A stretch of DNA of 60,991 bases from Mucilaginibacter xinganensis (GTDB lineage Bacteria > Bacteroidota > Bacteroidia > Sphingobacteriales > Sphingobacteriaceae): assembly GCA_026225055.1 (NCBI GenBank), contig JAMFSA010000002.1:1-60991 (forward strand). Reading direction: 5' to 3'. Of this stretch, positions 24,793-33,682 are shown in pieces. Below the pieces are notes generated by a model. That model searched no databases and had not been told where the DNA came from. It saw nothing but the letters and a program-made list of their open reading frames with translations. The translations under genes and the position numbers were made by a program. Each line of letters begins with the position of its first letter. Position 1 is the stretch's first letter.

Positions 24793-26847
24793 TTACCAAA
24801 TCTTCACCCGTTTATCCGGGTCAACCCACATTTTATCACCTTTTTTAATGTGGAAGGCCTCATAAAATTCAGGCACATCGCTAAACGGACCATTTACCCG
24901 CAAAAAGCCGGGAGCGTGTTCATTGGTTAATATCTGGCTTTGTAATGATTCCTGCCTGTCTTGCCCCAACCAGCCCAGCGCATAACCAAGGAAGAAACGC
25001 TGCATCGGGGTTAATCCGTTTATGGTTTTGCCTTCTTTGTATTGATCTGTCTTTTTAAAAGCATCCAGACCTATTACTATACCACCCAAATCGGCAATAT
25101 TTTCGCCTTGTGTGGCTTTGCCGTTAACATGCAGACCGTAAACCGTGTAACCATTAAACTGATCAATAAGCACTTGCGCGCGTTGTTTAAATTTAACCGA
25201 ATCAGCCGGTAACCACCACTCTTTCAAATTTCCGTCAGCATCAAACTGGCGACCGGAGTCATCAAAACCATGTGTCATTTCGTGGCCGATGGTTGATGCC
25301 GCCGCGTAGCCATATACAACCGCGTCGTCAACATCCTCATCCTTTATACCGGGGATAGAGAATTGTGCAGCCGGTAATACAATCTCATTGTTTGATGGAT
25401 TATAATAAGCGTTATAGGTTTGCGGGGTGATATCCCATTCGGTACGATCAACCGGCTTGCCCAGTTTGTTGGCCTCGAAGCGGTGCCAAAAATTATTTGC
25501 GCGCAGCACATTTAAAGCATACGGACCACGATCTATTGTTAATGATGAAAAATCTTTCCATTTATCCGGATAACCAACCTTTGGGGTTACTTTAGATAGT
25601 TTATAATAAGCCTTCTCCTTAGTTTGCTGGCTCATCCAATCCAGTTTTTCAATATGCTCTTTAAAGCTGACGCGCATAGCTTCAACCAATTTCACATAAC
25701 GGTCCTTGGTTTTTTCGGGGAAGTATTCTTTTACAAATATCTGCCCTAATACCTCCCCCATTAAACTATTCTCTACATCAAGCACACGTTTCCAGCGTGG
25801 TAACTGCGCTTTGCTGCCGTATAATACGGTACCATAAAAACGAAAGTTCTCCTGGTCAAAAGGCTTGCTCAGGTACGAGCTGTAATCGCTCACCAAATTT
25901 TTAAGCAGGTAGTTTTTCCAATCGGCAATACTATATGTTTTAAGTGCCTTGTTTACCGCCCGGTAATATTCCGGCTGACCAACAATTATCGTATCCACTC
26001 CCTTGTAATCCATTTTCTCAAAAGTGCCTTTCCAGTCGATATCCGGTGCGACATTGCTCAAGCCTGCTAACGACATCTTATTATAATTATGGTACGGGTC
26101 GCGCAGATCTTCCAGCTTGCGTGAGCTATCGGCCAAAAACTTTTCGAGGGCATAAGTTTTTTTACTGGCCACGTCAGCATCAGCAGCGCTTAAGCCGGCA
26201 AGTTTAAATAAAGTTGGCAGGTGCTTTTGCTGATAATCGTTACGTATGGCAACGCTATGCGCATCGGTATTAAAATAGTAATCACGATTTGGCAGGCCTA
26301 TACCGTCCTGCCACAGGTTCATCACCATTTTAGCGCTGTTTTTTGAATCTTGTGCAACTTGTGCACCTATCGGGGTTGAAACGCCGATGGTATGTAGGTG
26401 CGCAAACTCATCAACCAGGTCTTTTGTATCTTTAATAGCTGCTATCCGGTCTATCTCTGGTTTAAGCGGAGCCAGGCCCTGCTTCTCGATATCAACAGTA
26501 TCCATCCCCGAAAAATAGAAATCACCTATTTTTTGTGTGTTCGATCCTTTTGGTGCATCGGCCTTGAGGGCGTCCTCATTTATTTTTTTAAGCTGATCAC
26601 GTAGTTCTTCTGTTACCACATTACCAATCCCCCATGATGAATAGGCTGCCGGTATCGGGTTTTTCTTGAGCCATCCGCCATTAGCATATTTAAAAAAGTC
26701 GTCGCCGGGTTTTACAGTGGTGTCCCTGTTGGTGTAAACAGGGTCGTTTGCTACGGTTGCAGGTGCATTATTTTTGCAGGAGTTAAATAATACGGTGCCC
26801 AATGAGCACAAGGCTATAGCCTTTATAATTGTTTTTTGTGAGGTCAT
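24793..26847 (-). CDS. M13-family metallopeptidase lipoprotein (PepO/neprilysin-like)
   Basis: A 684-residue zinc peptidase, normal length for M13. The signal peptide ends in a lipobox-like LFNSC with Cys near residue 25, so it is probably a lipoprotein facing the periplasm or cell surface. The N-terminal M13 domain covers about residues 45-430. Zinc motif HEMTHGFDDSG is near 522 and the third ligand motif ENIADLGG near 583; the C-terminal end VDPDKRVKIW corresponds to the usual M13 CxxW end, here without Cys, as in bacterial members. It would cleave small peptides. The gene stands alone; the DUF559 unit follows it. Confidence 0.95.
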   Translation of the reverse strand: MTSQKTIIKAIALCSLGTVLFNSCKNNAPATVANDPVYTNRDTTVKPGDDFFKYANGGWLKKNPIPAAYSSWGIGNVVTEELRDQLKKINEDALKADAPKGSNTQKIGDFYFSGMDTVDIEKQGLAPLKPEIDRIAAIKDTKDLVDEFAHLHTIGVSTPIGAQVAQDSKNSAKMVMNLWQDGIGLPNRDYYFNTDAHSVAIRNDYQQKHLPTLFKLAGLSAADADVASKKTYALEKFLADSSRKLEDLRDPYHNYNKMSLAGLSNVAPDIDWKGTFEKMDYKGVDTIIVGQPEYYRAVNKALKTYSIADWKNYLLKNLVSDYSSYLSKPFDQENFRFYGTVLYGSKAQLPRWKRVLDVENSLMGEVLGQIFVKEYFPEKTKDRYVKLVEAMRVSFKEHIEKLDWMSQQTKEKAYYKLSKVTPKVGYPDKWKDFSSLTIDRGPYALNVLRANNFWHRFEANKLGKPVDRTEWDITPQTYNAYYNPSNNEIVLPAAQFSIPGIKDEDVDDAVVYGYAAASTIGHEMTHGFDDSGRQFDADGNLKEWWLPADSVKFKQRAQVLIDQFNGYTVYGLHVNGKATQGENIADLGGIVIGLDAFKKTDQYKEGKTINGLTPMQRFFLGYALGWLGQDRQESLQSQILTNEHAPGFLRVNGPFSDVPEFYEAFHIKKGDKMWVDPDKRVKIW

Positions 26848-27094
26848 TTAAATCGTGTATAAAATTAAATACAGTGTGTATAAAAAAATGGAATATGTTA
26901 GTTTTCCTGAACACAACAGTATTATAAAGGTATCTGAAAAATATAATATTAGAAATGATATTTATTCCTATTTGTTGTACAGGTATGTTTTTTTAACCGG
27001 TTTTACAGCTAAGGAAACTAAAAATTAATTTTTTTGTTCTAATAACTAAATTATGGCTTTGCATTTGTATAGATATTCGTGGCCTACATACGCC

Positions 27095-27178
27095 ATGAAA
27101 ACAAATCTACCGTCTACCTATAAAAATGAATTCTCAGACACCCAAGCTGATAATTTTTGTTCTTTGTTTTGGGTTTAA
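27095..27178 (+). CDS. Possible leader peptide
   Basis: A 27-residue reading frame starting MKTNLPSTYK and ending CSLFWV. It has no clear ribosome site. Its stop is 28 bp before a strong intrinsic terminator, the layout of an attenuator leader, but no run of one codon is obvious. The transcript could equally be a small RNA or the frame may be chance. Confidence 0.25.
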   Translation: MKTNLPSTYKNEFSDTQADNFCSLFWV

Positions 27179-27205
27179 TCAATAGTTTAAATTAATTAGG
27201 GGAAA

Positions 27206-27233
27206 GGGAGCTTCAAAAGAGCTCTCTTTTTTT
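27206..27233 (+). terminator. Intrinsic terminator upstream of acyl-CoA dehydrogenase
   Basis: Stem GGGAGCT / AGCTCTC with loop TCAAAAG, followed by seven T residues; the stem can extend by A-T pairs at its base (AAA/TTT). It lies 64 bp before the acyl-CoA dehydrogenase start and after no known gene on this strand, so it must end a short transcript (leader or sRNA). Confidence 0.75.
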
Positions 27234-27246
27234 ATGCAAAACTTTT

Positions 27247-27264
27247 TACTATGCAAGCATAGTA
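27247..27264. promoter_or_regulatory. 18-bp palindrome, candidate operator
   Basis: TACTATGCAAGCATAGTA: two 8-bp arms around a 2-bp centre, ending 33 bp before the acyl-CoA dehydrogenase ATG. Size and symmetry fit a homodimeric repressor such as a TetR-family regulator, but none is encoded nearby. Confidence 0.45.
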
Positions 27265-27297
27265 TTATATTGTAGGCCATATATAAATTATAACCAA

Positions 27298-28437
27298 ATG
27301 CATTTCGAATTATCAGAAGAACAGAAAATGATACGACAGGCTGCCCGTGATTTTGCGCAAGCAGAATTAAAGCCCGGTGTAATTGAAAGGGATGAACATC
27401 AAAAATTCCCTGCCGAACAAGTAAAGAAATTAGGTGAGCTTGGTTTTTTGGGGATGATGGTATCGCCCCAGTATGGCGGTAGCGGCATGGATGCTATTTC
27501 ATATGTACTGGTGATGGAAGAACTATCAAAAATTGATGCTTCAGCCTCGGTAGTTGTTTCTGTAAATAATTCATTAGTATGCTATGGGCTCGAGAAATAT
27601 GGCAGCGAGGAGCAAAAGCAAAAATATCTTGTCCCATTAGCCAAAGGCGAAAAGATAGGCGCGTTCTGTCTTTCAGAACCCGAAGCCGGTTCTGACGCAA
27701 CCTCGCAAAGAACCACCGCCATTGATATGGGCGACCATTACCTGTTAAACGGCACTAAAAATTGGATAACCAACGGTAGCTCGGCCTCAACCTACCTGGT
27801 AATGGCGCAAACCGATGCCAGCAAGCGCTCGCACGGTATAAACGCGCTGATAGTAGAAAGAGGAATGGAAGGTTTTACCGTGGGCGCTAAAGAAAACAAA
27901 ATGGGTATCCGCGGGTCTGACACACATTCGCTTATGTTTAATGATGTTAAAGTACCCAAGGAAAACCGTATAGGTGAGGATGGTTTTGGGTTTAAGTTTG
28001 CCATGAGCACTCTTGAAGGTGGCCGCATTGGTATAGCGGCACAAGCACTGGGTATAGCATCGGGTGCGCATGAGCTGGCGGTGCAATACGCCAAGGAACG
28101 TACTGCTTTTGGCAAAACGATCTCAAACTTGCAGGCTATACAATTTAAACTGGCCGATATGGCTACCGAAATTGAGGCGGCCCGTTTATTATGCCTCAAG
28201 GCCGCATGGCTAAAGGACAATGGCAAGCCTTACGGCCAGGCAAGCGCTATGGCTAAGCTATTCGCTTCTGATACCGCCATGAAAACCACTATTGAAGCCG
28301 TACAGATCCATGGCGGTTACGGTTTTGTAAAGGAATATCATGTAGAACGTTTAATGCGCGATGCCAAAATAACACAGATATATGAAGGAACTTCTGAAAT
28401 TCAGAAGATTGTCATATCGCGCGAGGTGCTGAAATAA
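27298..28437 (+). CDS. Acyl-CoA dehydrogenase
   Basis: A 379-residue FAD enzyme, full length, catalysing the first step of beta-oxidation (acyl-CoA to trans-2-enoyl-CoA). FAD/substrate motifs are FCLSEPEAGSDA near residue 122 and NWITNGSSA near 155; the C-terminal IYEGTSEIQ holds Glu363, the expected catalytic base of short- and medium-chain dehydrogenases. The start MHFELSEEQKMIRQAARDFA (in parts: FELSEEQ) is typical. It is a single gene behind a terminator and an operator-like palindrome, so it appears separately regulated. Electrons would pass to an electron-transfer flavoprotein not found in the window. Confidence 0.96.
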   Translation: MHFELSEEQKMIRQAARDFAQAELKPGVIERDEHQKFPAEQVKKLGELGFLGMMVSPQYGGSGMDAISYVLVMEELSKIDASASVVVSVNNSLVCYGLEKYGSEEQKQKYLVPLAKGEKIGAFCLSEPEAGSDATSQRTTAIDMGDHYLLNGTKNWITNGSSASTYLVMAQTDASKRSHGINALIVERGMEGFTVGAKENKMGIRGSDTHSLMFNDVKVPKENRIGEDGFGFKFAMSTLEGGRIGIAAQALGIASGAHELAVQYAKERTAFGKTISNLQAIQFKLADMATEIEAARLLCLKAAWLKDNGKPYGQASAMAKLFASDTAMKTTIEAVQIHGGYGFVKEYHVERLMRDAKITQIYEGTSEIQKIVISREVLK

Positions 28438-28476
28438 TAGTATTGCTTTTGTTTACATTTGATCTTTGCATTTGCT

Positions 28477-29706
28477 ATGAAAAGTAAAACGCTGTTATTC
28501 CTGATATTATCTTTATTCGCCGGTTCAAGCTTTGCGCAAACCAAATTACAGCTTGGTGTTTGGCGGGGTGTATTAAAAACATCAGCGGGTAATAACCTGC
28601 CTTTTAATTTTAATTTAGCTGATAGCGCCGGCAAACCGGTGATCACAATCATAAATGGTGATGAACGCCTACTCGTAACCGATGTAAAGGTTGATGGCGA
28701 TTCCGTTTTTATTCACATGCCTTTGTTCGATTCTGAATTCAGACTTAGGCACGAAGCCAACTTTTTGGTGGGTAAATGGATAAAACATTTAGGCGTAAAA
28801 GATGCGACAATGGATTTTGTAGCGCAGCCAAACGCTTCATGGCGCTTTTTTAAAGATACCCCTGCGCCTGCGTTTAATGTATCAGGGCGATGGTCGGCAG
28901 TTTTTGGTGATGGTGATAAAAGAGATACCACCGTTGGTGAGTTTAAGCAAATAGGATCAAAGCTAACCGGTACGTTTTTAACCACCACCGGTGATTATCG
29001 TTACCTTGAAGGTTCTGTAGCAGGGGATAGTTTATATCTATCATGCTTTGATGGTGGCCATGCCTTTATATTTACCGCTAAGATTAGTTCGGACCAAACA
29101 CTTACTGATGGCAAAATGTACTCAGGCTATTCAGGGCTCGACCATTGGATAGCAGTTAGAAACCAAAACGCAAAACTACCTGATGCTTATTCGCTTACCG
29201 CATTAAAGCCCGGTTATGATAAAATCGCTTTCACGTTTAGGGACATTAAAGGCAATAAAGTATCGCTAAGCGATGCGCGTTTTAAAAACAAAGTTGTTAT
29301 TGTGCAAATATTAGGCTCATGGTGCCCGAATTGTATGGATGAAACCACCTTTTTTGTAAACAGCTATTATACTAAATATCACCCTAAAGGGGTAGAGATT
29401 ATTGGTTTAGCTTACGAGCGCACTACAGATTTTGCCAAATCGCAACGTACCGTACAGCAATTAAAAGATCATTTTAATATTCCTTATCCTTTATTAATAA
29501 CAGGCTATACCCCAGGAAAGGGAGATCCACAAAAAAGCCTGCCCATGCTGGCTGATTTTAAAGGCTTCCCTACCACCATCATTGTTGATAAAAAAGGCGA
29601 TGTGCGTAAAATACACACCGGCTTTAGCGGCCCCGGTACTGGAGAGTATTACACCCAGTTTGTTGATGAGTTTGATAAGTTAACGGATGATCTGTTAGCG
29701 GAGTAG
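28477..29706 (+). CDS. TlpA-like thioredoxin-fold protein, exported
   Basis: A 409-residue protein with signal peptide MKSKTLLFLILSLFAGSSFA; I chose this ATG because it gives a proper signal peptide, while 28459 adds six residues (MIFAFA). Residues 20-250 form a beta-rich N-terminal region of unknown function. The C-terminal half is a TlpA/AhpC-TSA-like thioredoxin domain with the redox motif SWCPNC near residue 283 and a cis-proline segment GFPTTI near 368. It probably reduces or isomerises disulfides or handles peroxides in the periplasm. It follows the acyl-CoA dehydrogenase by 39 bp and may be co-transcribed. Confidence 0.88.
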   Translation: MKSKTLLFLILSLFAGSSFAQTKLQLGVWRGVLKTSAGNNLPFNFNLADSAGKPVITIINGDERLLVTDVKVDGDSVFIHMPLFDSEFRLRHEANFLVGKWIKHLGVKDATMDFVAQPNASWRFFKDTPAPAFNVSGRWSAVFGDGDKRDTTVGEFKQIGSKLTGTFLTTTGDYRYLEGSVAGDSLYLSCFDGGHAFIFTAKISSDQTLTDGKMYSGYSGLDHWIAVRNQNAKLPDAYSLTALKPGYDKIAFTFRDIKGNKVSLSDARFKNKVVIVQILGSWCPNCMDETTFFVNSYYTKYHPKGVEIIGLAYERTTDFAKSQRTVQQLKDHFNIPYPLLITGYTPGKGDPQKSLPMLADFKGFPTTIIVDKKGDVRKIHTGFSGPGTGEYYTQFVDEFDKLTDDLLAE

Positions 29707-29779
29707 GGTTTTTGATTTAAAATTATGTCATTGCTGTAAGGGTTTAGTAATTCGATGACAGATTAGGGGTTTGGAAGTA

Positions 29780-30889
29780 TTAATTTATCCCCCTAAAAAC
29801 CCTCTTCCACCGGATGTTACTCAGGAATGATTTACTGCTATCCACACTCATCCAGGTAAACAGCGCCTTACCTACAATATGATCCTCGGGCACAAAGCCC
29901 CAGAAACGTGAATCTTCGGAATTATGGCGGTTATCGCCCATCATCCAGTAGTAGTCCATTTTAAAGGTGTAAGTATTGGTTTTTTTGCCGTTGATGAGGA
30001 TATCATTGCCAACCAGTTCCACCTTATTATTTTCATAAACCTGTATAGCCCGGCGGTAAACTGGAAAATTTAGGGTATCGAGCTTAACCGTCCAGCCTTT
30101 TTTCGGGATGATGATCGGGCCGTAATTATCCACGTTCCAGCGCAGGTGCGGATCATGTGGGAAAATATCCGGGTCGTAAACTCCTCTTAACTGGTAATAT
30201 TCATGGATACTTTTTACCGCCAGGTAACCCTTTAAATGTTCAGCAGCTTGCGGGGTCATCAGCAGTTCTACATCTTCGGGGGTGATTTGCTGCCTGGTGG
30301 TGATGCCCAAATCCTTTATAGCTTCAGGGTCGATGCCGGTAACGGTGGTATGCACTAAATATGAAGGCTGGTAGTTTACCGGGTTGGGTTCCGGCTTATT
30401 ATTGATGTAGATCTGGGCGTTCAGGATGGCTAAGGTGTCGCCCGCTATAGCTACGCAGCGTTTGATATAATTTTCCTGCTTATCAATGGGCCTGTATAGC
30501 GGCGAATCGATATCCATGGGGTAATTAAACACAATTACATCGCCCCGCTTAACATGGCTAATGCCGGGTAAGCGGTAATAGGGTAATTGCAAGCCGCTCC
30601 AGTAAGCTTTGGTGCCCAAAAGCGGCATAGTGTGCTGCGCAAATGGGTATGATACAGGCGTTATAGGTGTTCGTGCGCCATAGTTAACCTTACTTACAAA
30701 CAAGTAATCACCTACTAAAAGTGTGCCTTCCATTGATCCGCTGGGGATAACAAAGGCCTCTATAAAAAACACGCGGATAATGAGTGCCGCAACCAGGGCG
30801 AAAATTATGGCATCAACCCATTCCCTTTTCCCGCTCTTATTCCTCCTCGTTTTGGGTTTACTTTTCTTTCTCCAGAATTTCCAGTTCAT
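29780..30889 (-). CDS. lepB: Signal peptidase I, second tandem copy
   Basis: A 369-residue type I signal peptidase that removes signal peptides from exported proteins. One N-terminal membrane helix (about residues 27-46) is followed by the catalytic serine in PSGSMEGT (Ser52) and the catalytic lysine in NYIKRCVAIAGD (Lys143); GDNRHNSEDSRFWG near 318 is the conserved box E. The long region between boxes D and E is larger than in E. coli and is typical of Bacteroidota. It starts 7 bp after the first copy and is clearly its paralogue. Confidence 0.95.
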   Translation of the reverse strand: MNWKFWRKKSKPKTRRNKSGKREWVDAIIFALVAALIIRVFFIEAFVIPSGSMEGTLLVGDYLFVSKVNYGARTPITPVSYPFAQHTMPLLGTKAYWSGLQLPYYRLPGISHVKRGDVIVFNYPMDIDSPLYRPIDKQENYIKRCVAIAGDTLAILNAQIYINNKPEPNPVNYQPSYLVHTTVTGIDPEAIKDLGITTRQQITPEDVELLMTPQAAEHLKGYLAVKSIHEYYQLRGVYDPDIFPHDPHLRWNVDNYGPIIIPKKGWTVKLDTLNFPVYRRAIQVYENNKVELVGNDILINGKKTNTYTFKMDYYWMMGDNRHNSEDSRFWGFVPEDHIVGKALFTWMSVDSSKSFLSNIRWKRVFRGIN

Positions 30890-30896
30890 TCAATTG

Positions 30897-32042
30897 CTAA
30901 TGAATAATATTGAACAACCTGCTCCAGCGTATTTTGCCAAAGAATGATCCGTTATCATCCCAACTCATCCAAATAAACAATGCTTTGCCTACAATATGAT
31001 CCTCGGGCACAAAGCCCCAGTAGCGCGAATCCTCCGAATCATGGCGGTTATCGCCCATCATCCAGTAGTAGTTCATTTTAAAGGTATAGGTATTGGTTTT
31101 TACGCCGTTGATGAAAATATCATTACCCGATACACTTACCTTGTTGTGCTCATATATCTCAATAGCACGGCCATAAACCGGGAAAGTAAGGCTATCTAAA
31201 GTCACCGTCCAACCCTTTTTAGGGATTATGATAGGGCCATAATTATCCACGTTCCATTTAAATAACGGGAACTTATCGCCCAATGAGTATTTTGGATATT
31301 TGCGCGGATAAACCGGGTTAAACGGATCAACCACACCTTTTTGCTCAGTGCGTGGCGCAAAGTTTTTAACATTCGAGTAACCCTTTAGGGTGGCTGCAGA
31401 TGCTGCCGTCATGGTTGGGTCGCCCATATCGTTAGGGTTATAATAACTTACGTTTAGGTCGTTCAATATTTCAGGATTCACCTGCTGCCCAACAGTAGAA
31501 TAATTGTAATCGATCTGTTCGCCCGGAGGGTTTGGCATGGCTTTACCGTTCACAAAAACCTGCGCGTCAACAACGCTTAAGGTATCGCCGGGGCCACCCT
31601 GGCAGCGTTTAATATAATTCTCGCGTTTATCAACCGGGCGGTAATATGGCGAATCGGCATCCATGGGGTAGTTAAATACTACTACATCGCCTTTTTTTAC
31701 CTCGCTAAAGCCGGGTAAACGGTAATAGGGTAGCTCAATACCATCCCAATAAGCCTTAGTGCCTAAAAGCGGCATGGTATGGTGTGCAAAAGGAAACGCG
31801 ATAGGCGTCATCGGCACACGCGGACCGTAATTCAGCTTGCTTACAAACAGAAAATCGCCCACCAGTAATGATCTTTCCATTGAAGGTGTGGGTATGGTAT
31901 AAGCCTCAACAAAAAAGCTACGAATAATGGTTGCTGCTATTACGGCAAAAATTATGGCATCTGTCCACTCACGGGTCTTGCTCTTTTTCTTTTTAGGGGC
32001 AGTTTTGCTCTTAGTTTTTCTGTTCCAGAATTTCCAGTTCAT
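30897..32042 (-). CDS. lepB: Signal peptidase I, first tandem copy
   Basis: A 381-residue type I signal peptidase with a membrane helix at about residues 28-46, catalytic serine in PTPSMERS (Ser54), catalytic lysine in NYIKRC (Lys145) and box E GDNRHDSEDSRYWG near 330. The bases after the lysine read QGGPGD instead of the more usual VGLPGD type, a small difference from copy 2 (VAIAGD). It lies 31 bp downstream of dapB on the same strand. Both copies keep all catalytic residues, so both should work, perhaps with different substrate sets. Confidence 0.95.
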   Translation of the reverse strand: MNWKFWNRKTKSKTAPKKKKSKTREWTDAIIFAVIAATIIRSFFVEAYTIPTPSMERSLLVGDFLFVSKLNYGPRVPMTPIAFPFAHHTMPLLGTKAYWDGIELPYYRLPGFSEVKKGDVVVFNYPMDADSPYYRPVDKRENYIKRCQGGPGDTLSVVDAQVFVNGKAMPNPPGEQIDYNYSTVGQQVNPEILNDLNVSYYNPNDMGDPTMTAASAATLKGYSNVKNFAPRTEQKGVVDPFNPVYPRKYPKYSLGDKFPLFKWNVDNYGPIIIPKKGWTVTLDSLTFPVYGRAIEIYEHNKVSVSGNDIFINGVKTNTYTFKMNYYWMMGDNRHDSEDSRYWGFVPEDHIVGKALFIWMSWDDNGSFFGKIRWSRLFNIIH

Positions 32043-32073
32043 TTCTTTTTAAATATTGGGGAGGCAAATTTTA

Positions 32074-32826
32074 TTAATTGCTAAAGTCAAACATGTCCTG
32101 TATGGAGTGGAATCCTTTTTTATCCTTGATCCATTCGGCAGCCAGCACCGCGCCAAGTGCAAAACCGTTACGGTTGTGGGCAGTATGTTTAAATTCAATG
32201 GTATCTACTTCCGAATCATAAATAACCGTATGCGTGCCGGGTACGCTGTCAATCCGGTGCGACTCGATCAGCAGTTGCTCATTTTTAACATTGTCGTCAA
32301 CGGTATTGTTCTCGTCGTTTATTAAAATGTTTGCCCAGTCTTTTTTGGTATCCAGGTTTTCAATAATACCTTCGGCTATGGTTATGGCAGTTCCACTTGG
32401 CGAATCCAGTTTCTGGGTATGATGAATTTCTTCAACCTGCACTTCATAGTACGGGTAGTTGTTCATCAGCTTTGCTAAAATCTTATTTACATGGAAAAAT
32501 ATATTTACACCAATGCTAAAGTTTGATGCATAAAGTAAAGTGCCTCCATTTTGCTCATATTGCGCCTTTAGTTCGGGCAAATGTTCATGCCAGCCGGTTG
32601 TGCCTACAACTACAGGTACGCCAGCCTCAAAACATTTATTTATATTGCTTAAAACAGATGAGGGGGTAGTAAACTCAATGGCTACATCGGCTTTTTTCAG
32701 GTTTTCTACATTAAGTTCATGCAGGTTATCATGATCTATGGTTAATACAATTTCGTGCTTACGGTCGTTGGCTATTTTTTCAATTATTTTGCCCATTTTA
32801 CCGTAACCTAGTAATGCAATTTTCAT
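32074..32826 (-). CDS. dapB: 4-hydroxy-tetrahydrodipicolinate reductase
   Basis: A 250-residue cytosolic enzyme reducing the dapA product with NAD(P)H in the lysine and diaminopimelate pathway, so it feeds peptidoglycan synthesis. N-terminal nucleotide-binding motif GYGKMGK (residues 7-13) and the active-site stretch EIHHTQKLDSPSGTA near 142 are intact; ASNFSIGVN near 112 is also characteristic. It is part of the minus-strand housekeeping block and is followed by the two signal peptidase genes. Confidence 0.97.
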   Translation of the reverse strand: MKIALLGYGKMGKIIEKIANDRKHEIVLTIDHDNLHELNVENLKKADVAIEFTTPSSVLSNINKCFEAGVPVVVGTTGWHEHLPELKAQYEQNGGTLLYASNFSIGVNIFFHVNKILAKLMNNYPYYEVQVEEIHHTQKLDSPSGTAITIAEGIIENLDTKKDWANILINDENNTVDDNVKNEQLLIESHRIDSVPGTHTVIYDSEVDTIEFKHTAHNRNGFALGAVLAAEWIKDKKGFHSIQDMFDFSN

Positions 32827-32988
32827 TGGCTGTTCTTTTATTTCTGTTTGGCGATAATGCGAATTATCCGGCTTAAAACCAAACCTATTTATGGGTAAAG
32901 GTAAGTTTTATACCCGTATATAGTAAGGCTATTTGTTTTTAGGGTGATGGGTAAGATTTACGGGATTAAATAACCGTTTTTTATCGTA

Positions 32989-33678
32989 CTATTTAAGCAC
33001 AAAAGTGAGCTTTAACCCCGGCACAATTGGCCCGTTAAACCCCTGCATGGCAAAGGCTTGCTGGTTAATTATTGTGGGCTGGATATTGAACGAGAAGTCG
33101 GTATCCATAGTATAGGAGTGCTTAAATTTGGCATCGATATAAGCATCAACCGCTTGTATACCCCAGGCGGCCATAAAACCCAGTATGCCCAGGTCGCGGT
33201 TACGGATATAACCGTTCACCTCGTCATACACGGTTTGGGCAGGTATGCCGGCATTAACATAGGCCGTATACAAAGCATATTGCGGATCGGTGGTTTTTAC
33301 AACTGTTCCCCGTTCATAATAACGCGCCACAATCAGGAGCGGCCCGTACTGGCGCTGGTTAAATACAACAACATCAGCCAAAAGGCCCAGGCCGGCATAT
33401 ATAATGGGCACTTTCCACCACTGGTGGTTATAGATCTGCCCCCAGCCAGGGATCATTAATGAACGTATAACTGCTTTATGCGGGTCGTGCGTACTGTCGG
33501 GGTGATATTTTTTATCTTCTTTGGTAACTTTGGGTACAAAGCGCTTCGATGTAGCCGAATCGCGCTTCATGTTAAGGCTGTCCTTTTTATTTCTTATGGT
33601 ATCTGTTTCAGGCTTTTGCGCCATTGCTGTAAAAGCAAAGCCCGTTAACAGCGAAAATATAAGCAGGTATCTATACAT
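32989..33678 (-). CDS. DUF5683 family protein
   Basis: A 229-residue protein with signal peptide (MYRYLLIFSLLTGFAFTAMAQ region; the ATG at 33678 gives this, whereas 33702 would run 8 residues into parB). The conserved SLMIPGWGQIYNHQWWKVP stretch near residue 84 followed by a hydrophobic helix is the DUF5683 signature. The family is frequent next to parAB in Bacteroidota; its function is unknown, probably envelope-related. It starts 4 bp after the parB stop. Confidence 0.85.
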   Translation of the reverse strand: MYRYLLIFSLLTGFAFTAMAQKPETDTIRNKKDSLNMKRDSATSKRFVPKVTKEDKKYHPDSTHDPHKAVIRSLMIPGWGQIYNHQWWKVPIIYAGLGLLADVVVFNQRQYGPLLIVARYYERGTVVKTTDPQYALYTAYVNAGIPAQTVYDEVNGYIRNRDLGILGFMAAWGIQAVDAYIDAKFKHSYTMDTDFSFNIQPTIINQQAFAMQGFNGPIVPGLKLTFVLK

Positions 33679-33682
33679 TCTT

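Larger units (their letters stand above)
26848..27297. other. 450-bp intergenic region with possible leader or sRNA
   Basis: AT-rich stretch between the divergent M13 peptidase and acyl-CoA dehydrogenase genes. It contains a 27-codon reading frame (27095-27178), a strong intrinsic terminator (27206-27233) and an 18-bp palindrome (27247-27264), all upstream of the acyl-CoA dehydrogenase. From 26848 to about 27050 I see nothing beyond the presumed promoter of the peptidase gene. Confidence 0.5.
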
